Below are positions 12,777 to 27,700 of a stretch of DNA of 64,000 bases, piece after piece (the stretch's first letter is position 1; each line of letters begins with the position of its first letter). A model generated the notes under the pieces. That model searched no databases. It was not told the origin of the DNA and saw only the letters and a program-made list of their open reading frames with translations. The stretch covers positions 8,469,216 to 8,533,215 of the forward strand of contig OZ026595.1 of assembly GCA_964020085.1 (NCBI GenBank), in the 5' to 3' direction. Source of the stretch: Micromussa lordhowensis. Lineage: Eukaryota > Cnidaria > Anthozoa > Scleractinia > Lobophylliidae. The position numbers and the translations under genes are program-made.

Positions 12777-15700
12777 TGCCCCCTTTATTCGTTTGACACT
12801 TCATTGACAACTTCATTGAAAATTCGCCCCTTTGTACAGCTACCAAACTGTGGTAATCCAAACTGGGCAAAACATGACACCTTAAACATCTAAATTGAGA
12901 TTACCTCATGAAAACCCACTATATTAAGTTAGAAATGAATAAAGAGAGAAGCACTCCCAAATGAAACAGCGTATCTTCATCTTTTCTTTTCTGGCTGTCA
13001 CAGTAGGGAACTTTCTACAATCATCACTTCAGTGTTTTCCATTGCAAAAGATGCAGATTTCTTTTTTTCTGAATTTCTGATCTTTGGACGGTTTTTTACA
13101 AGATACCAATGCGTCAGTAATAGCTTTACCTTCGCTTTCCTGGGATGTGGGCGACATGCTTCTAAAAGTATCCGTTTTTGGTAAACGTGTAATCCTATCT
13201 ACGTAACGGAGCACACGCTTGAAATTGTATTTCCTGGTACAACAGACATTGATCTTAATTGCGTGTTGCTAGGTACTTGCGAGAAAACCATTTGAAGAAC
13301 TTACCTCAGGATCTCTTACGCAACAATATCAAGCTACGTTATCTGTAAGTAGATCTCCTCATATAAATCTCCCCATCTTACTCACACAAGACTAATGACC
13401 AATCTGCGAGGGTCAAAAAGCGTTGGCGATGAAAGAGCTCTGATTAAAAAATATCCACTAAGTAAACACTGTTAAAAGGTCCCTGTCTGAAAGCCAGTAA
13501 AGATGGGTGGCAGGAAATTTTTATTCTCAGTTATTAGTGGTTCCTCTGATCGGAAGATCCTTAACGTAAAGTCTCATATCGAGATTGAGTGTTTACAGAT
13601 CAACACCCAGCTTTCAAACAGAGACATTTAGGACATCTAATTAATGTGCGACTTGCTAGTTGTCGTTTTGTTCGAGGCTTTTCTCTCGTTGACATGTGAC
13701 GCTTGAGGAGAAAAAGCATAAGCTCGTAAGGTGTACATGTGTATATTGCGTTATGAGTTCGTGCATAACGCTATCAAGCACGAACAGATAAATGAACATA
13801 ACGAGTTATTGGTCATAACTTACAACAATTTTCTAGGACGCAACAAAAAAAAAAGCACGGTGTTAATGAAAGAAAAAACTCTACACGCACGCTAACAAGA
13901 AAAGAAGAAAGAGTGGACCCAATGATCAATGACAACAATAAGCTTTATTATATTTGCACGCCATAAATCATTACGGTATTGCGAAAGCATAACTTACTTA
14001 AAGATGCAACAAAAACTATTGAGACAATTAAACAAAGAAAGAAGAACCATAAAAGCTAAAATCAAATAACAATCGATTAAAACGAACTCAGCTCAGTGGC
14101 CTAAACACTCTATTCATTTCTGCTTTCAATCTATTATTGATACCTCCTGCGGCCCAACTTTGGCACAAAAAGATCATGAAATCTGTCGATCTTTAGGGAC
14201 AAGTTTAAGGGCTAAACAGGTTGCATTTGCTTGTCACGAAAGCATTCTTACAGCGATGTAGTAGGCTCAAAGAACTTCTGCTGAGGAGGCCAGCTGTTAT
14301 TCAAAGACAATGTTAAGTTGCATTAAGTCATATGATCGCTCTATGTGATCGCTACTGATAAGTTTAGTTGAAATTTTGCCCGACAATTCCGCTGGAATAT
14401 AATTCCCTTATCTACTTTATTGACAGATAATTTGGTTTTATCAACTGGGTTGATAATGTGAATTGGCCATTGTAAAGAGATTCGGAAGCTGACGTTTCGA
14501 GCGTTTCTGACGTTTCGAGCGTTAGCCCCTCGCTCCGAAGAAGGGCTAACGCTCGAAACGTCAGCTTCCGAGTCTCTTTACGGTGGCCAATTCACATTAT
14601 CAACCCAGTTGATAAAACCAAATTATCTTGTAATACTCCCACCGACACAGCACCACAGTTTCTTTAGAAACTTGCCCCCTTTATGCGTTTGTACTTTCTT
14701 GACACTTCATTGACAACTTCATTGAAAATTCGCCCCTTTGTACTTGCTTGCAGCTAGGCCAGCTGTTATTCAAAATCAGACTAACCTCAAGGAAACTTCT
14801 TACCTTTCCCGAGAACCTGCTGCTAACGCTGGAGAGCTCAACCCTGACCCTGACCATAACCCTAACCCTATTCTTAAACTCTACCCTAACTATAACCCTT
14901 TCCACGGTTATAAAAGCAACTCTAAAAGACCTTGTATTTTACGAAGACCTCCCTATCTTAATATTTGGAATTCCATATTTCAACAACTGGTATGTCGCAA
15001 ACCAAGCTGGTGAAAGTATTGCTGTAAATTCTAAATAAAATACACATATAGCTTCATCTTACAACCATGGCCCCGTGGCGAGAAGTGGGGAGGGGGTTAT
15101 AGGTTATTATAACCCACCCATTAATTTTCGCGTGATTTTATTGGCTACTTTACGTCACGTAGTCTAAATCGCCGGACAGTTATCACGCAATAACCCCCGC
15201 CCGCGTCGATATTCGTCCTCCGATTGTTTCCGTCGAGGAAAAACAGTCAGCCCAAGAATTTCAACTTTTCTTTTTTTTTCATTTAACATGGAAGGAAACC
15301 AAACTCGTTTTAATGAGTGTAGAGACAGTGACATTGAAAAGCTGGTGTCACTAGCTTTTTTTACCATGTTTACGCGAGGTTTAATTGCGAAAAGAAAATT
15401 AATGGGAGGGTTATAAAATAAATAAACCCCTTTCTGGCTTGCTGGTATGTCGGCTGATAATGTCCTTGGCTGAGAGATTGTCTTTAAAATTTCACATTTG
15501 CCCTCGAAGCTTCGCTTCTCGGCCAAATGTTCATTTTTCAGACAATCTCTCAGCCGCGGACATTATCAGCCGACATACCAGCCGCCTGAAGGGGTTTATT
15601 TACTAAATATAATTCAGTTGCAGCGACCTTATAGATAAGGATCGGAATTTGCAAACTAATATATATATTTGTTGTAGGGACTTATCATATAACCAAGTGG

Positions 15701-18700
15701 AGAACTTGTCATTGGGGCTATTAGATCATTGCACTGAGCTGGAAAAGCTGTTAGTAGAATACTATCGTGATCTGTTTCTTAGAAAGTCCATAATACCTGA
15801 AATTTATTTTGAATGAAACGTTGTGTTTTGTGAAACGATAGTAAAATTTTGTGGATTATATTAAAACGAGCTTTACACAGAGTAAAATAAGCCTTAAATG
15901 AACTGGCCGTACAAAAACAAAACAAAGAAAGTTAAAATAGGCTATTTCTAAGTTACCTTGTGCCTGTGTATCAAAACGAGCCTTCTTGTAAAACCTTTCG
16001 TATTAAAAATGAGCTTTGATTTGCATGTAAAAGAACATGTAGGGGGAATTTCAACACGGAAATGGTTTATTGATTTGGTGTAAAATTATCTGGCGCAAAT
16101 GAGTGTGCTGTACTTAAAATATAATCTAATCATACATTCTGTCGTGACTGCATGTGTTAAACAACGCAAAGCTGTCCACCCTCTGAGCTTGGAATATTTT
16201 CAGTTTGTTTTTACGGCGTTTCTTAGAATTGACTTATCCGTTCCCCAAATGATCTTGGCATAATCTTGCCTCCATCGTTCGATGAACCTTTCCTGTTGTT
16301 TTGGCGATATTCTCTCGAGTGACTGTATGGCGATCCGTCCCTTATATTTTTCATGCCCATCTTTTAGGGCATGCTTTGAAAATCTCGGCATTCTCCTGAC
16401 ACCATCTTGTTTGTTCGTCCAGGAGAGCTTTGGGAACCCATGTATCATTTGGGATTCCATATTTCAACAAGTACCAAGCCACATCTCACACTAGTGAATT
16501 CTGATAGAACAGACATATGGCTACATCTTACGAACATGGTTAAAGGGTGAAAGGGTTAAAGGAATTAAATCTAATCAATTGGTAAATTTCAAAGCTCTAT
16601 AGTCAAAGCTCTTCCTCCTCGTAAATATTCATTTACGAAACTCTGTCTTGGAATAATATAAAAACTAATTTTATTCACTTCTCTTGTAGGAGCTTAATGG
16701 ATAACCAGTTGAAGAACTTACCAGTGGGGATTTTCGATCATTGCACTGAGCTGGACGAGCTGTATGTAGAATCTTGGCACGATCTGCTTTTTAGGAAATC
16801 TATAATACCTGAAATTTACTTTGAATAAAATCACTGCATAAACACCCCTTCCAATGCAGAATTGTCATTGTATCTAGTAAGGCTGGTAATATAGCACATT
16901 TCAAAATTACCCTACGTTGTATCAGTCTCTACTTTTATATTCCTCTACTAATAGATCTCTTTAACTTGGTCAGTTGGTTGCCACATTTCAGAACACGTGC
17001 AGTAGACAATGATCTTAATTGCGTGTTGCTAGGTACTTGCACAACAACCATTTGAAAGACTTACCTCAGGATCTCTTACGCAACAATATCAAGCTACGTT
17101 ACCTGTGAGTAGACCTCTTCATCTAAATCTACAAAACATGAAGTCCATCTTGCTGACTGGTGACCAAACGTGAACGCCGAACTGAAACAGCTACAACTGA
17201 AAACTAACCGGCCATGTTATACTTTTGGAGTGTTCCCCCAGCATCCCAAGTGAAAAATCCATAGAGAGAGTGGTTTATTGCCTTTATTTAATAACAATAC
17301 AAAATGTTTGTTAAAGAGAAGAAAATACACTGTAATTTCGAGGTTAAGTTGCTCATTCTCAACAAATTCGTGAGATGACACAGAAATACCAATCACGGAA
17401 TTTGAAAGAATGAAGGCACAGACTTAGCACCAAGCGTCAAATCGATCGATAGAGCAAAGCGATGTAAACATTTAGCGCTCTAAATATTCCAGGAAAGGAA
17501 AGGAACGGAACGGAAAGGAAAAGGTTATCGGAAGAAGAAGTCGAAGCGTGTATTAATTAATTCAGAAGAACTTCGACGGGAAAATACAGGAATTCGTGGC
17601 CGGAATGCGATTTCAAATTAGGTTCTTTGAAAATCATGAAGTTAACCACTCACATAGATTGGATTAGAATTCTTCAAGCACATAACGAAATATATATTTT
17701 ATCGATTAATTAAACTAAGCTTTAATGAAACTTTTGGCCGTAAGGAGGTCGACATCCTTGGCTATGAAATAATTCGACGAGATAGAATTACAAGCGGTGG
17801 AGGAGGAGTATGCTTCTATGTGAAACTTTCAGTACATTTTACCTTACGAAGTGATTTAAACGTGGAGACTCTTGAAAATCTGTCTAGAAATTTAAAAACC
17901 TAGATCTAAACCGTTTTCTGTTGCCGCGTGGTACAGCCCACCTGATTCCTCTATCGGTATTTTTCACCTTTCGAGAATCTCATTGGGATACTCGATTTCA
18001 AAAATATTGAATATTTTTAATGCGATACCTCGACTGAGATACGAATGCTCCTCGATATGTCAATAATAGGAGTGTCTCCGATATCTATGGACAACAGTAA
18101 CTTATAAATGAACCAGCCAGAATAACTCCAACGTGTGCAACTTTAATTGATGTAATCTACACTTACTGTCTAGATAAAGTTGTGTGCTCTGGGGTCCATC
18201 ATATCCGGCCGTATTAGCGACCATAGCATAGTTTTTGCCTATCGAAAATCATCTATCGAAGGAATCTCTAGTTGGCACAATGCTATAACCTATAGGAAAT
18301 TTCGAGAATTCAAAATTCGAATAAGTTTTCGAAACGATATTGTGTCTCAATGTTGGGTGTCAGACATACACTTCAACAATACACTTCAACAATGCTCGTT
18401 TCTATCTAGCTCCATTGACAAAATGCGTGTTTGTACGCGCGGCTCCCCATGGTTTAAGAAACGAATGCATGATCAGAATATTCTAAAAATTAAAGACAGT
18501 AAATCTAATGATCCATGTGACTGGAAATTAACAACGCAATATAGTAAATAGGGAAATCAGAATGGCCAATATTATCAAAAATGTATAGTTTTGGCGAGTA
18601 CATGGGCGATTCTAGAAAGGCCTGGAAGACTAACAATGAACTTACCTCGCGAAAATGTTCAATTAAAGGCTATTCAAAATACTACGAAATGTGCACCTTG

Positions 18701-21700
18701 CTTAACACGAAGAAAAATCAAATTGCCCAGTTCAAATGAATATCTTTGCTTCTAGACTGATAGTTGTAGAACATGATCCAGTGAATTTCATTTTCAAATA
18801 GCTTTTCGCGTTGTAGAAATACGAAAACAAAGATGTCTAATTAAATATACAATAATTAATTGTCATTTTGCAAGGGGCCTCCCTTAACTTGAAGGGAATA
18901 CAATATTTTGACCTACTTTATGCCATAATCATTACTCACCAAACCCAAGTTTGAGCGAAATCGGTGATTTGAGCTGTATCACCTCCTGCCTGATTTACTC
19001 ATGGACACACTCTTTAAAGTTTTATACTGTGCTATAAATATATTGGAATCATTTCGAACATTTTATTTTCGGACCCTTTTTTGTCCGAACTTTGGACATT
19101 GGGCCACGATTTTTTACAACTAATGTATATCTTTGTTCTAGGCACTTATCCAATAACAAATTACAGAACTTAACTGCGGGGATTTTCGATCGTCATACTG
19201 AGCTGAAAAAGCTGTAAGTAGAATATAAGTGTGATCTGTTTGTCAGCATATCTATACCTGAAAGTTAACTTGAAAAAAGTTGTCCTTTTTTTAGCCTGAT
19301 TTTTAGCCTGACTTTCTACCTTCCGCCGCACCTTGTGACCGTCCTTTCGACTACGGTACAGTTTGAAATCGACATTATTTATTTATTTATTTATTTTATT
19401 TTTTGACACACACAATAGAATAAATGAAAATACATGGATTAAATAATGATTATAGTTAATTACAGATATAGTACACATATAGATATATAAAAGTACAAAT
19501 ATAAGGTTTAATACAGAAGTAAAAAAAAAATATTTGAATAAAGAAAACAAAATGGCGAGGGAACCTAAAAAGAATCCACAGGGCTTGTAGGCTTAGGTTC
19601 CCTCTCGAAAAGCAAAAGGTGATTGAATTAAAGTTATTACGACAAGTATGACAAGCCTTATTCAGTATGAGAACAGAGTTAATAGTTGTAAATTAAAGAT
19701 GCTTTTAAGTTTTTTTTAAAAGACGCCAGTGAGGAAGAGCCCGAAATTTCAGGAGAAAGAGAGTTAAAAACTTTAGGACCTTGAACTACACTACACTAAG
19801 ACGTCAAAAATGTCCCTGTTGGGTCGTAGGTGGAGAATAATATCTTTTTGCATCCGTCTGGTAGGTCGCAGTTTTCACGCTGGAGCGGTTACTAATGTCG
19901 ATTTCGAACTGTGCCGTAGTCGAATCGTTCGAATTGGGGCAGAAAGGAGAAAGATTTTTTCAAGCCGACCCCAAAGGAGACAAATGAACTATCCTTCTTT
20001 GTGTTGGAGGAGTGCATAGAACTACGGGTTTGAATTTTGGCTAGAAAACGGCACGGTACAAGTCTCTCGAGACAGCTCTGTCCAGCCTTGCCTTCGTCTA
20101 TAGAAAGTTGCTATAAACACCTAAAAAAAAAAAAAAAAACCTAAAAAAAAAACAAAAACGATGAAATAGGTCAAACGGACAACAGAAATCGGGCAAGGTA
20201 AATATATTTTCTTTATTCTATTCGAAAGAAGGTAACATAAAGTAGTTTATGCTTCACGTCTTTTCGCTTGTCTTCCGACGCCCGCTCAACTCGCGCTTTA
20301 TGTGGGGCTTCGCCGCCTGCGTCCTTCCCAGCGGATTTTCGCGTAAAAGAGAGCCTGCTCGTAGTCTACGTCTAGGTTTAATTCTTGAAGAGTTACAGAG
20401 AGAGGGCCTCAAAAGTTCTCCTCCCTACCACCGCTAGAAGCAAACAAGAAAAGCCCACTCGCTTCTCATGCAATTGTTTGTGATTATTTATTGGTAGGGC
20501 CTTAGGAAACTGCCAGCTGAAAACCTTGCCTCTGGATATCTTCCGCAAGAATACAGAGCTGCAGACCATGTTAGTAGAATTATTTATCTAAATCCACCAA
20601 ACAAGCCTTTTATGACTAAACAGTACGGCCCGAGAGGTCAAACTTTAACAGCTGTAACTTTACGCATCGGCGCTGCGTAAAATCACCCATAAGATTTTCC
20701 AAAATGTACCAAACGTTGCTAATTAATCGGACAAAATTATCAAGGGTCAATTTGGATGATTTATCATTGTTCTCAACCAGGAGGCCATGATGGTACTGCA
20801 TTTTAACTTGCAGGTTAAACCAACTTTTCTAAGAGCGAGTTGCGAGAAAGTTGGAGTTTATGTGTATGCTTCCATAGAGCCACTCCTATCAAAGGAAGTA
20901 CGAGTTACTATAGCCCTAATAATCCCTGTTCCACGAATTTTATATCATTTGTGGGAATTAAGCAACACTACCAGTCCTTAAAACCACTGAATTGAGGCTG
21001 TCATGAGAATATTTCAGCAGGAATTGAAATTTGTTTTTTCGAATGTTATTTTGCCATAATGAACTTGCCGTGACAAACTTTATTATGTCGTGACAGGTGT
21101 GGGCCTCGGTAAATACCGAATCGCAGCGACCTAAAGGTAGACGCGTGGAACGAAAACTACAAAAAAGCGAGAAAAAGCATCAAAACAAAACAAAACAACA
21201 TCGACAACAACAAATAAGAAAGGAAAAGTGAAGAGGAAATGTCATTACGACAGAAAAGAATGATTGGTATTGATGGGGAATATATTGTCTTTATTTTCTA
21301 TTTGTTAATCTTTGTCTTTGTTTATCTGCAGTGATATTTCTTACAACGAAATTGAGTTCTTACCAGAGGGTTGTTGTAACGCACCGGGAGCTTTGTAAGT
21401 ACCTTTAAGAAGTGTTTTTATAACATAACTTAACAGAGCAGTCATCTGAAAATCATGCACGTGCACTGTAGTCTATATCGACTTTCTCAAATTTGGCTAT
21501 TATTTTGTGCATGGCACCATAATAAGGTAATAATAAAGTGGATAATATACGATAGTACTATTCTTTACTGTGTGAAAGATATCGTGGTCAAGGGATTCAT
21601 GAATGGCTTTGCTCCAAACAAGAGCGCACTCTTTCGACCAAAATATTAATAAAATTAAAGGATATATTGATTGTCAATATTAGGGTGTCAAAGAGATTCC

Positions 21701-24700
21701 AAGGGTACGTCTACCATCGAGATATCAGATGAAAAACAATATTTTAACAAAAAGAGAGTGTACGTTTACGGATCATTTGCAAACCCTTGCCATATTTAAA
21801 TTTGACTAAACTTTAATATGTGTAACATGTAAGAATGGACATGATCTTCATTGAAATGTCCAAAGCGTTCACAGAAGCAAGGTTATTTCAAAGTAATTTT
21901 TTATGCCGAGTGACAACGTATTCTCAAGCGCTAGCTTGTTAATAATGCATCAAGTTAAAACAACGAAGTCGTGGTCATGACGGGGTTTAGATATCTGATA
22001 TTTATTAGCATACAAACTATTTCTCCGTATTCTCTGCTCCTTAGTTTTAGTTTCGATGAAATAGGTATTTCGAACACGAAAGACCGTCTTTCAGAACATT
22101 TCCTAACATCACGAAGCTCGTCAAAAGCACTCCGTTTGACCATTCTGAAAGTGGATTTGGCTTTGAGGGGAACCACGTGAGCAAATATAAACCAATTATC
22201 TGTTTTCTACTACAAATGATAACGAGCGAAATGCTCTTAAAGTTAATTTTAAACTACAGCCATCTTGCAGTCAAACGCATTTGGAGCAGAGATAGTTTCT
22301 CTTAAGTGCTTCGTGAAAAGTGACGTGGTTTACATCAAATCCCTAGTGACTGAAATAACAAAAGGCAAAAAGGGGTGGCGGCCATGTTGGTGTACCAATC
22401 AGAGAATCTCGTTAATTACCACGAAAAACGACTGCGTTGATGTCACACAAGGGCAAAAATTAATACAAGAGAGTTATTGGAAATAACTAGCCCCTTCAAT
22501 ACTAGCACCTTTCATATCAATTGCTCTCTCACAACACAATAGCCCCTTATTAAATACAGTAAAAGATATAAATGGGCATACCAATCAAGATTAATTTTCC
22601 TGATGATTGCTTTATGGCTACACGGGTTCCTGACTCTGAAGGCTGGAGAAAAGATGCCAGCGTATAGGCTTAGACCTTCTCTTTTTGCGTGTCTATGGAC
22701 TCAGACTGCTGACACAGTTGCTGCTTAGCTTCCCTTTTCCACCTCTCTGAATACACCATTAGACTACAATCCTCATTTTAGGGTGATACTAGACGTAAGC
22801 GGTGAATGACAAGGGAAGTAATTTATCAGTATAGTGGATCTTTGTGTAGGAGATTGCTGTTGTGGTAATGGTGGGTGTTTCTGATACAGATATGAAAATA
22901 AAATGAGTACAGGAGAAAGATATAACCTAGAATTCTAGCGGGGAAAAACAGCATTTGGTTTAGCAAAGAATAAAATGTGTTTATTAAGAGACTCCATAAG
23001 GAATATCGATAAATTATTACAGTATTTTAAAAATAAAATAAAATATTTTAACTATATTTTCGTTGATTTCTAGGAGTTTGCAAGCAAACAAGATAAAATT
23101 CATTTCAAATAGGACTTTCGAAACTTATGTTAAATATCTGTATGTATCAGAAAGTAACATAAATGTTGGTTGTTGTTGTTTGTTTTGTTTTTTTCTTTTA
23201 GTTCGGAAAATTTTCACATACAAAGGTCTGTAGTAAGTTAATTCCAGTGACTGGGACAAAGGTGGTTTTTATCTGAATTCAAGGAGAACCGGGCAAGCGA
23301 GAAATTGATTTAAAAAATCATAGACTTATCGCTGGATCATGAAGTGTATTTCTGAAACGTTCTCTTGGATAACGAAAATACACATGGGGAGAGACGAAAA
23401 CATCCAATTTACCTTCGAGCACAGCGAACAAGTGAAACCCTTAACAAGTTACCGCGTTTTTTTGTTTGCCATTGTTGCTTTAACAGTTTTTAATCTTTCC
23501 AAAAAGCATTCAACCCTACCCTTTTGGCAGAAGATCTCCTGAAATAGTCTATCAATGGCTCGTAGCCGATTCCGATCATTTTCATGGAATTTTCATAAAA
23601 TGTAGGAAAAATTCATTCAAAGAACCATTTAAAAAGAACAATCGTATTAAGAATTTTGTTGAGTTATAAGTTATAGTAGTGTAGGAAATGGGGGAACTAG
23701 GACATTTCTGGATTTTACGCATCTCAGCGTAGTTAGTGTAAAAATCTGAGTCTAAAATATATGATATAATACACTAAAACAGCGTAGTTATGCGTAGGTA
23801 GTGTAAGTAGCGTAGATATCGTAAAAATTAGACATACTATTTTACGCACAAAAATGCCTAAAATGCGTAGGTTAGTGTAGGATATAGTAAAATTTAGATT
23901 GTTCTCACGATGCTGATTTTTAAGACATTTTAGCGTCATACATCTTTAAATATTTATCAACAATTGGACTATTATCAATCACAAAATTGTCAACACTTGT
24001 CATTTGATTAATTAAACTTTCTCGGTTAAGATCACCTGAGCGCATCGCTTCTCGAATCATTATTAACAAATGCTGGTAACTTTGATAGGCATAGGTACAA
24101 TTTTGAATTTTTAAGTCTAAACCTTTGTGTTCCATATATCCTTTAACTAATAATGCCACTGTACTAATCGCTATGAGACTGATACCACCAGTAGCAATAG
24201 CGCTAGCAATTCCACCTGAAGCGGTCAGAACAGAGAGTGAATTACCAATGAATTTGAGCAATTTGAATCTTTTGTAAGCCATTTTGAAAGCCCAACATTT
24301 CCTATGATAGCTTAGATAATAAGACTTTAGTTCGTCTACTTCATCAGTCGATAATTTGTCTGAAATATGATTCCAATCGAAAATATTCTTTTTAGCCACC
24401 ATTATATTATTTTTATTATATTTATAAATTAAAAACAATTTGATCGCTATCATAGCCCATTTGGATTAATTCATCATATATTTTTTCAGTTTGATCACCT
24501 TGAAGGTTTACAGTTTGGTCTCTAATAAAACCGTTACACGCTAACTTTTTCTTCCAATCTTTTAAATTGAAACCTTCAAACTTTTCAAAAGATGTGATTG
24601 ATTTTTTTCCCCTCTTTTCGAGAGAAATTTTAATAAACTTTCTACTTTCATCTATCAAAGAAGATAAACTTTTGATATCCATCTATTCTTTGGATAAGAT

Positions 24701-27700
24701 AAATTTTTCTAAAATGCGTGACAAAAAATGACAAAACCCTGGTCGGGGGTGCTCGGTGGCTGTTACTTGCCTAGTCTCGGCTAGGACTTTCGCGCCGCTG
24801 ACAAGGCGGCTGTCGCTCGCGTGTTTGAGATCCCGAAAGACCTCTGAGCACCCCCAGTTATCTACTGGGCCGGGACGGGTTCACCCGAGGGTTATCACCG
24901 TAGACGGTCTCACCCTACTATCCCTAACAAGCGCCTGCACGTGCCGTATCAGGATTCAGGGGCGGCCATTCCCCACCTCCAAAAGCACCACCATTTGCTC
25001 GCTGTTTCTCTACTCAATTCAATTGGAATATTTATATTGCACCAACCCGGTTTTCTCGAGCATGTGGTGCACTTTTTTCCATCCACCCACGCTTCACATA
25101 TAAGACACGGTTCATCCACCCATGCGCATCAGGCAAGCCATTAATTTAGCGTGGGTGGATGAAGCGTTTCAAATATCTGACGTGTCTGAAACTCATTTGC
25201 ATCAGACACGCTTCATATATTTTCATACTAGACATCAATTTCGATCAATAAGTTTACCATCGCGTGTGTTACAGATGAATTCGATGTTTTGCTTCGAAAA
25301 TTGATCGTGTCACCGGCTCGTATCGTAATCGGATCGCTGAAAATAGTCATCTTTGACCACTCATCCGCAGGTTTGATAATTTTTAAATCTTTATCAGCAC
25401 CATTGTGTACTAAGCCGACGATCACTTCAGATGCTTGCCTATTGCCCGCGCAAACACAAATGCTGCCACGAACTATTTTACCGTCTACAGGACTAGGCCA
25501 ACCATATTGCTTATTTCGCTCACATCCATTACCGAAACTCCATTGGAGTGTACTTTTAATCAGTGGTCCATTCTCTTCTGCATAGACTGTGATGAACGGG
25601 TGGACAGAGGTATTTGTACTTTGCGTCTTAGTCTCTAAATCATTGTAATCGACTTTGCTTTTTAATGCATCATTGAATTCGATTGCTAAAGTTCCTAAAT
25701 CAGTAATTAAAGCGTAATCCTTTAAAGCTGATGAGTTAGTCTTTTTAGCTAGTTCATTGTTAACGTATGTAGTTGCTGCTTTTGTCTTTAATAAATCAGA
25801 TACGAAACGTTTAGTGGTTGCGTCGTGATCATTTATTGGAGCGGAAATGTTAGTTAATCTCTTGTTTTGTAAATGGAAATGGTTGTCTGGAGTTAATTTT
25901 AAGCCTATTCCTTTTTTAACCTTTTCTACTTTTCCTGTCGTTGATGGTTTTTCATGTTGCCCATTTGTAAATCCCATATATATTTATATTATATAATAGT
26001 TCCTTCGCTCTTCTCAAATTCTTTTATTAACTGATAAGCTTGACTGGTATTATCATAAATATTTTTAGTTATTAATCCTCTCACCTTAGTGAAAGGATTA
26101 TCTTCTACATTTACTCTTCTTATAGTAGTATCTACAAAAGCATTACCCACATTAATTGGAGCACTAATTCCACTAAAAATTATATTCATAACTGTGCCTT
26201 TTACCCAAATCCAAAATAGGACTTGCTTTCCTAAAGAATTATTTGGAATATTAAATGATCTTAAAGATGGTTCATCTATTGTAGGATTACGTGAAATTAC
26301 TACTTTGCTTTTATCAACAAAAATAAATACACCTCTTGTATTCTTAATATCAAAATGTACAGCCATTACATTATTAGTAATTGCACTATGCTGGAAGACA
26401 TAATAAAAAGTAAAATCACCTGTGTTATCACCAGTAGTTACAAACGCATATGTATTTGGTGTTCTACCTTCATTACTATCAGAAAAATACAAATCTTTTA
26501 TTAAAGAAATCTTTGAATCATTACTTAATATATATTTTACTATTAATTCTATAACATTTTTATTTTCATTAATAGTAGGATTTTCTTTTGCAATTTCACT
26601 ATTTACTTTTGCAATTTCACCATCAACATATTTTACAACATTATCTTCTGTTTCATTCAGTTGTTTCACATTAACAGCATCACCGTTTTCATTCCCATCA
26701 GATAATCCTTTTATCTGACGATTACCCATATCTATAGGTGCTTCATAATTAATAACTTTGTTTCTGATGGTATAGAATCTATCCCAAATTCGTGGGTCAA
26801 CGTCATTCTGATGACCACTTACACCATAAACAACTACAAAGATGTTTGTGAAAAAATCATAAGTTTCACCACTCCAGTACTTTAAAGTTAAATCAATATC
26901 TAAATCAATAATCCCAATGTTTCCATATTTATGAAAATTGATAATTGTTCTACTATGATCAGAAAAAGTATTTGTATTATTACGTGATACATTCAAAGTT
27001 TCGGATACAGCGTTAACAACCACTTCATCTTTATCCACTTTATTACCATAATACATTTCAAAAGCTAATGTATACTCACCTAAATCTAATGATTTTAAAT
27101 CAATAGTTAATCGAGTACTATAATAATGGATGGAATCATCATACTTAATTTTAAATCGATAAGTCTCTCGTTTAATTTGATAAAAATCTCTATCTTTTTT
27201 TCCAGCTTTAGTAATATCATCATCATCTTCTTTAAATAGGTCATCATCCATAACAAAAGAGAATTCATTCTCTTGTCGGTTTGCTTTAATATTAAGTGCT
27301 TCTGCTTCACTCACTTTATCTTCTATCAAAGAGTTAATAACAGCGTTATTATCACTAATTGTCCTATTAACATAGTTAACATTGGAAGCGTGAAAGCTAT
27401 CTGATGAATTTGGATCTTTCAAACGGATAATGCTATGATTGGCCATATCGAGATCTCCTTCCATGGGATAAGGATTTTTCCTGTTAAGAGCTGCTGCAGC
27501 GACATCATTTATTTGTCTTTTTAGTTGACCTCTCTGTCCGTGAAAATACCCAAAGTTAATAACATCATTGGATTGAGCATTTTGTGCTGCTTGACTTGAG
27601 TCATCTTCAACAAAAGGTTTAATATTTCTAATAGAATTTCCTCCCATATCGAGATTTCCTTGCATCCCTCGATCACCAGTAAGGGGCAGATATGTAGACT

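Larger units (their letters stand above)
13345..15677. other. Intron with foldback copy B, telomere-like tract and palindrome
   Basis: It contains the foldback at 14306-14755, a degenerate CCCTAA-like tract at 14840-14900, and the palindromic element at 15421-15600. The 13.4-14.2 kb part is plain AT-rich sequence. Confidence 0.5.

Noticed and set aside
14760..14835. Extra LRR-like exon (reading LTSRKLLTFPENLLLTLES)
   Set aside because: No donor site follows, and part of it is the target duplication of the foldback element. At most a dead exon.
16200..16460. 86-residue minus-strand frame
   Set aside because: Charged and protein-like in composition, but I do not recognise it and no start, promoter or splice context supports it.
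24403..24453. Longer start for the two-TM viral protein
   Set aside because: It would overlap the preceding gene, and the internal ATG at 24402 has the start-adjacent motif.
24756..25304. Plus-strand frames in the viral intergenic region
   Set aside because: They translate the hairpin-rich island and repeat region, with unlikely composition and no start motif.
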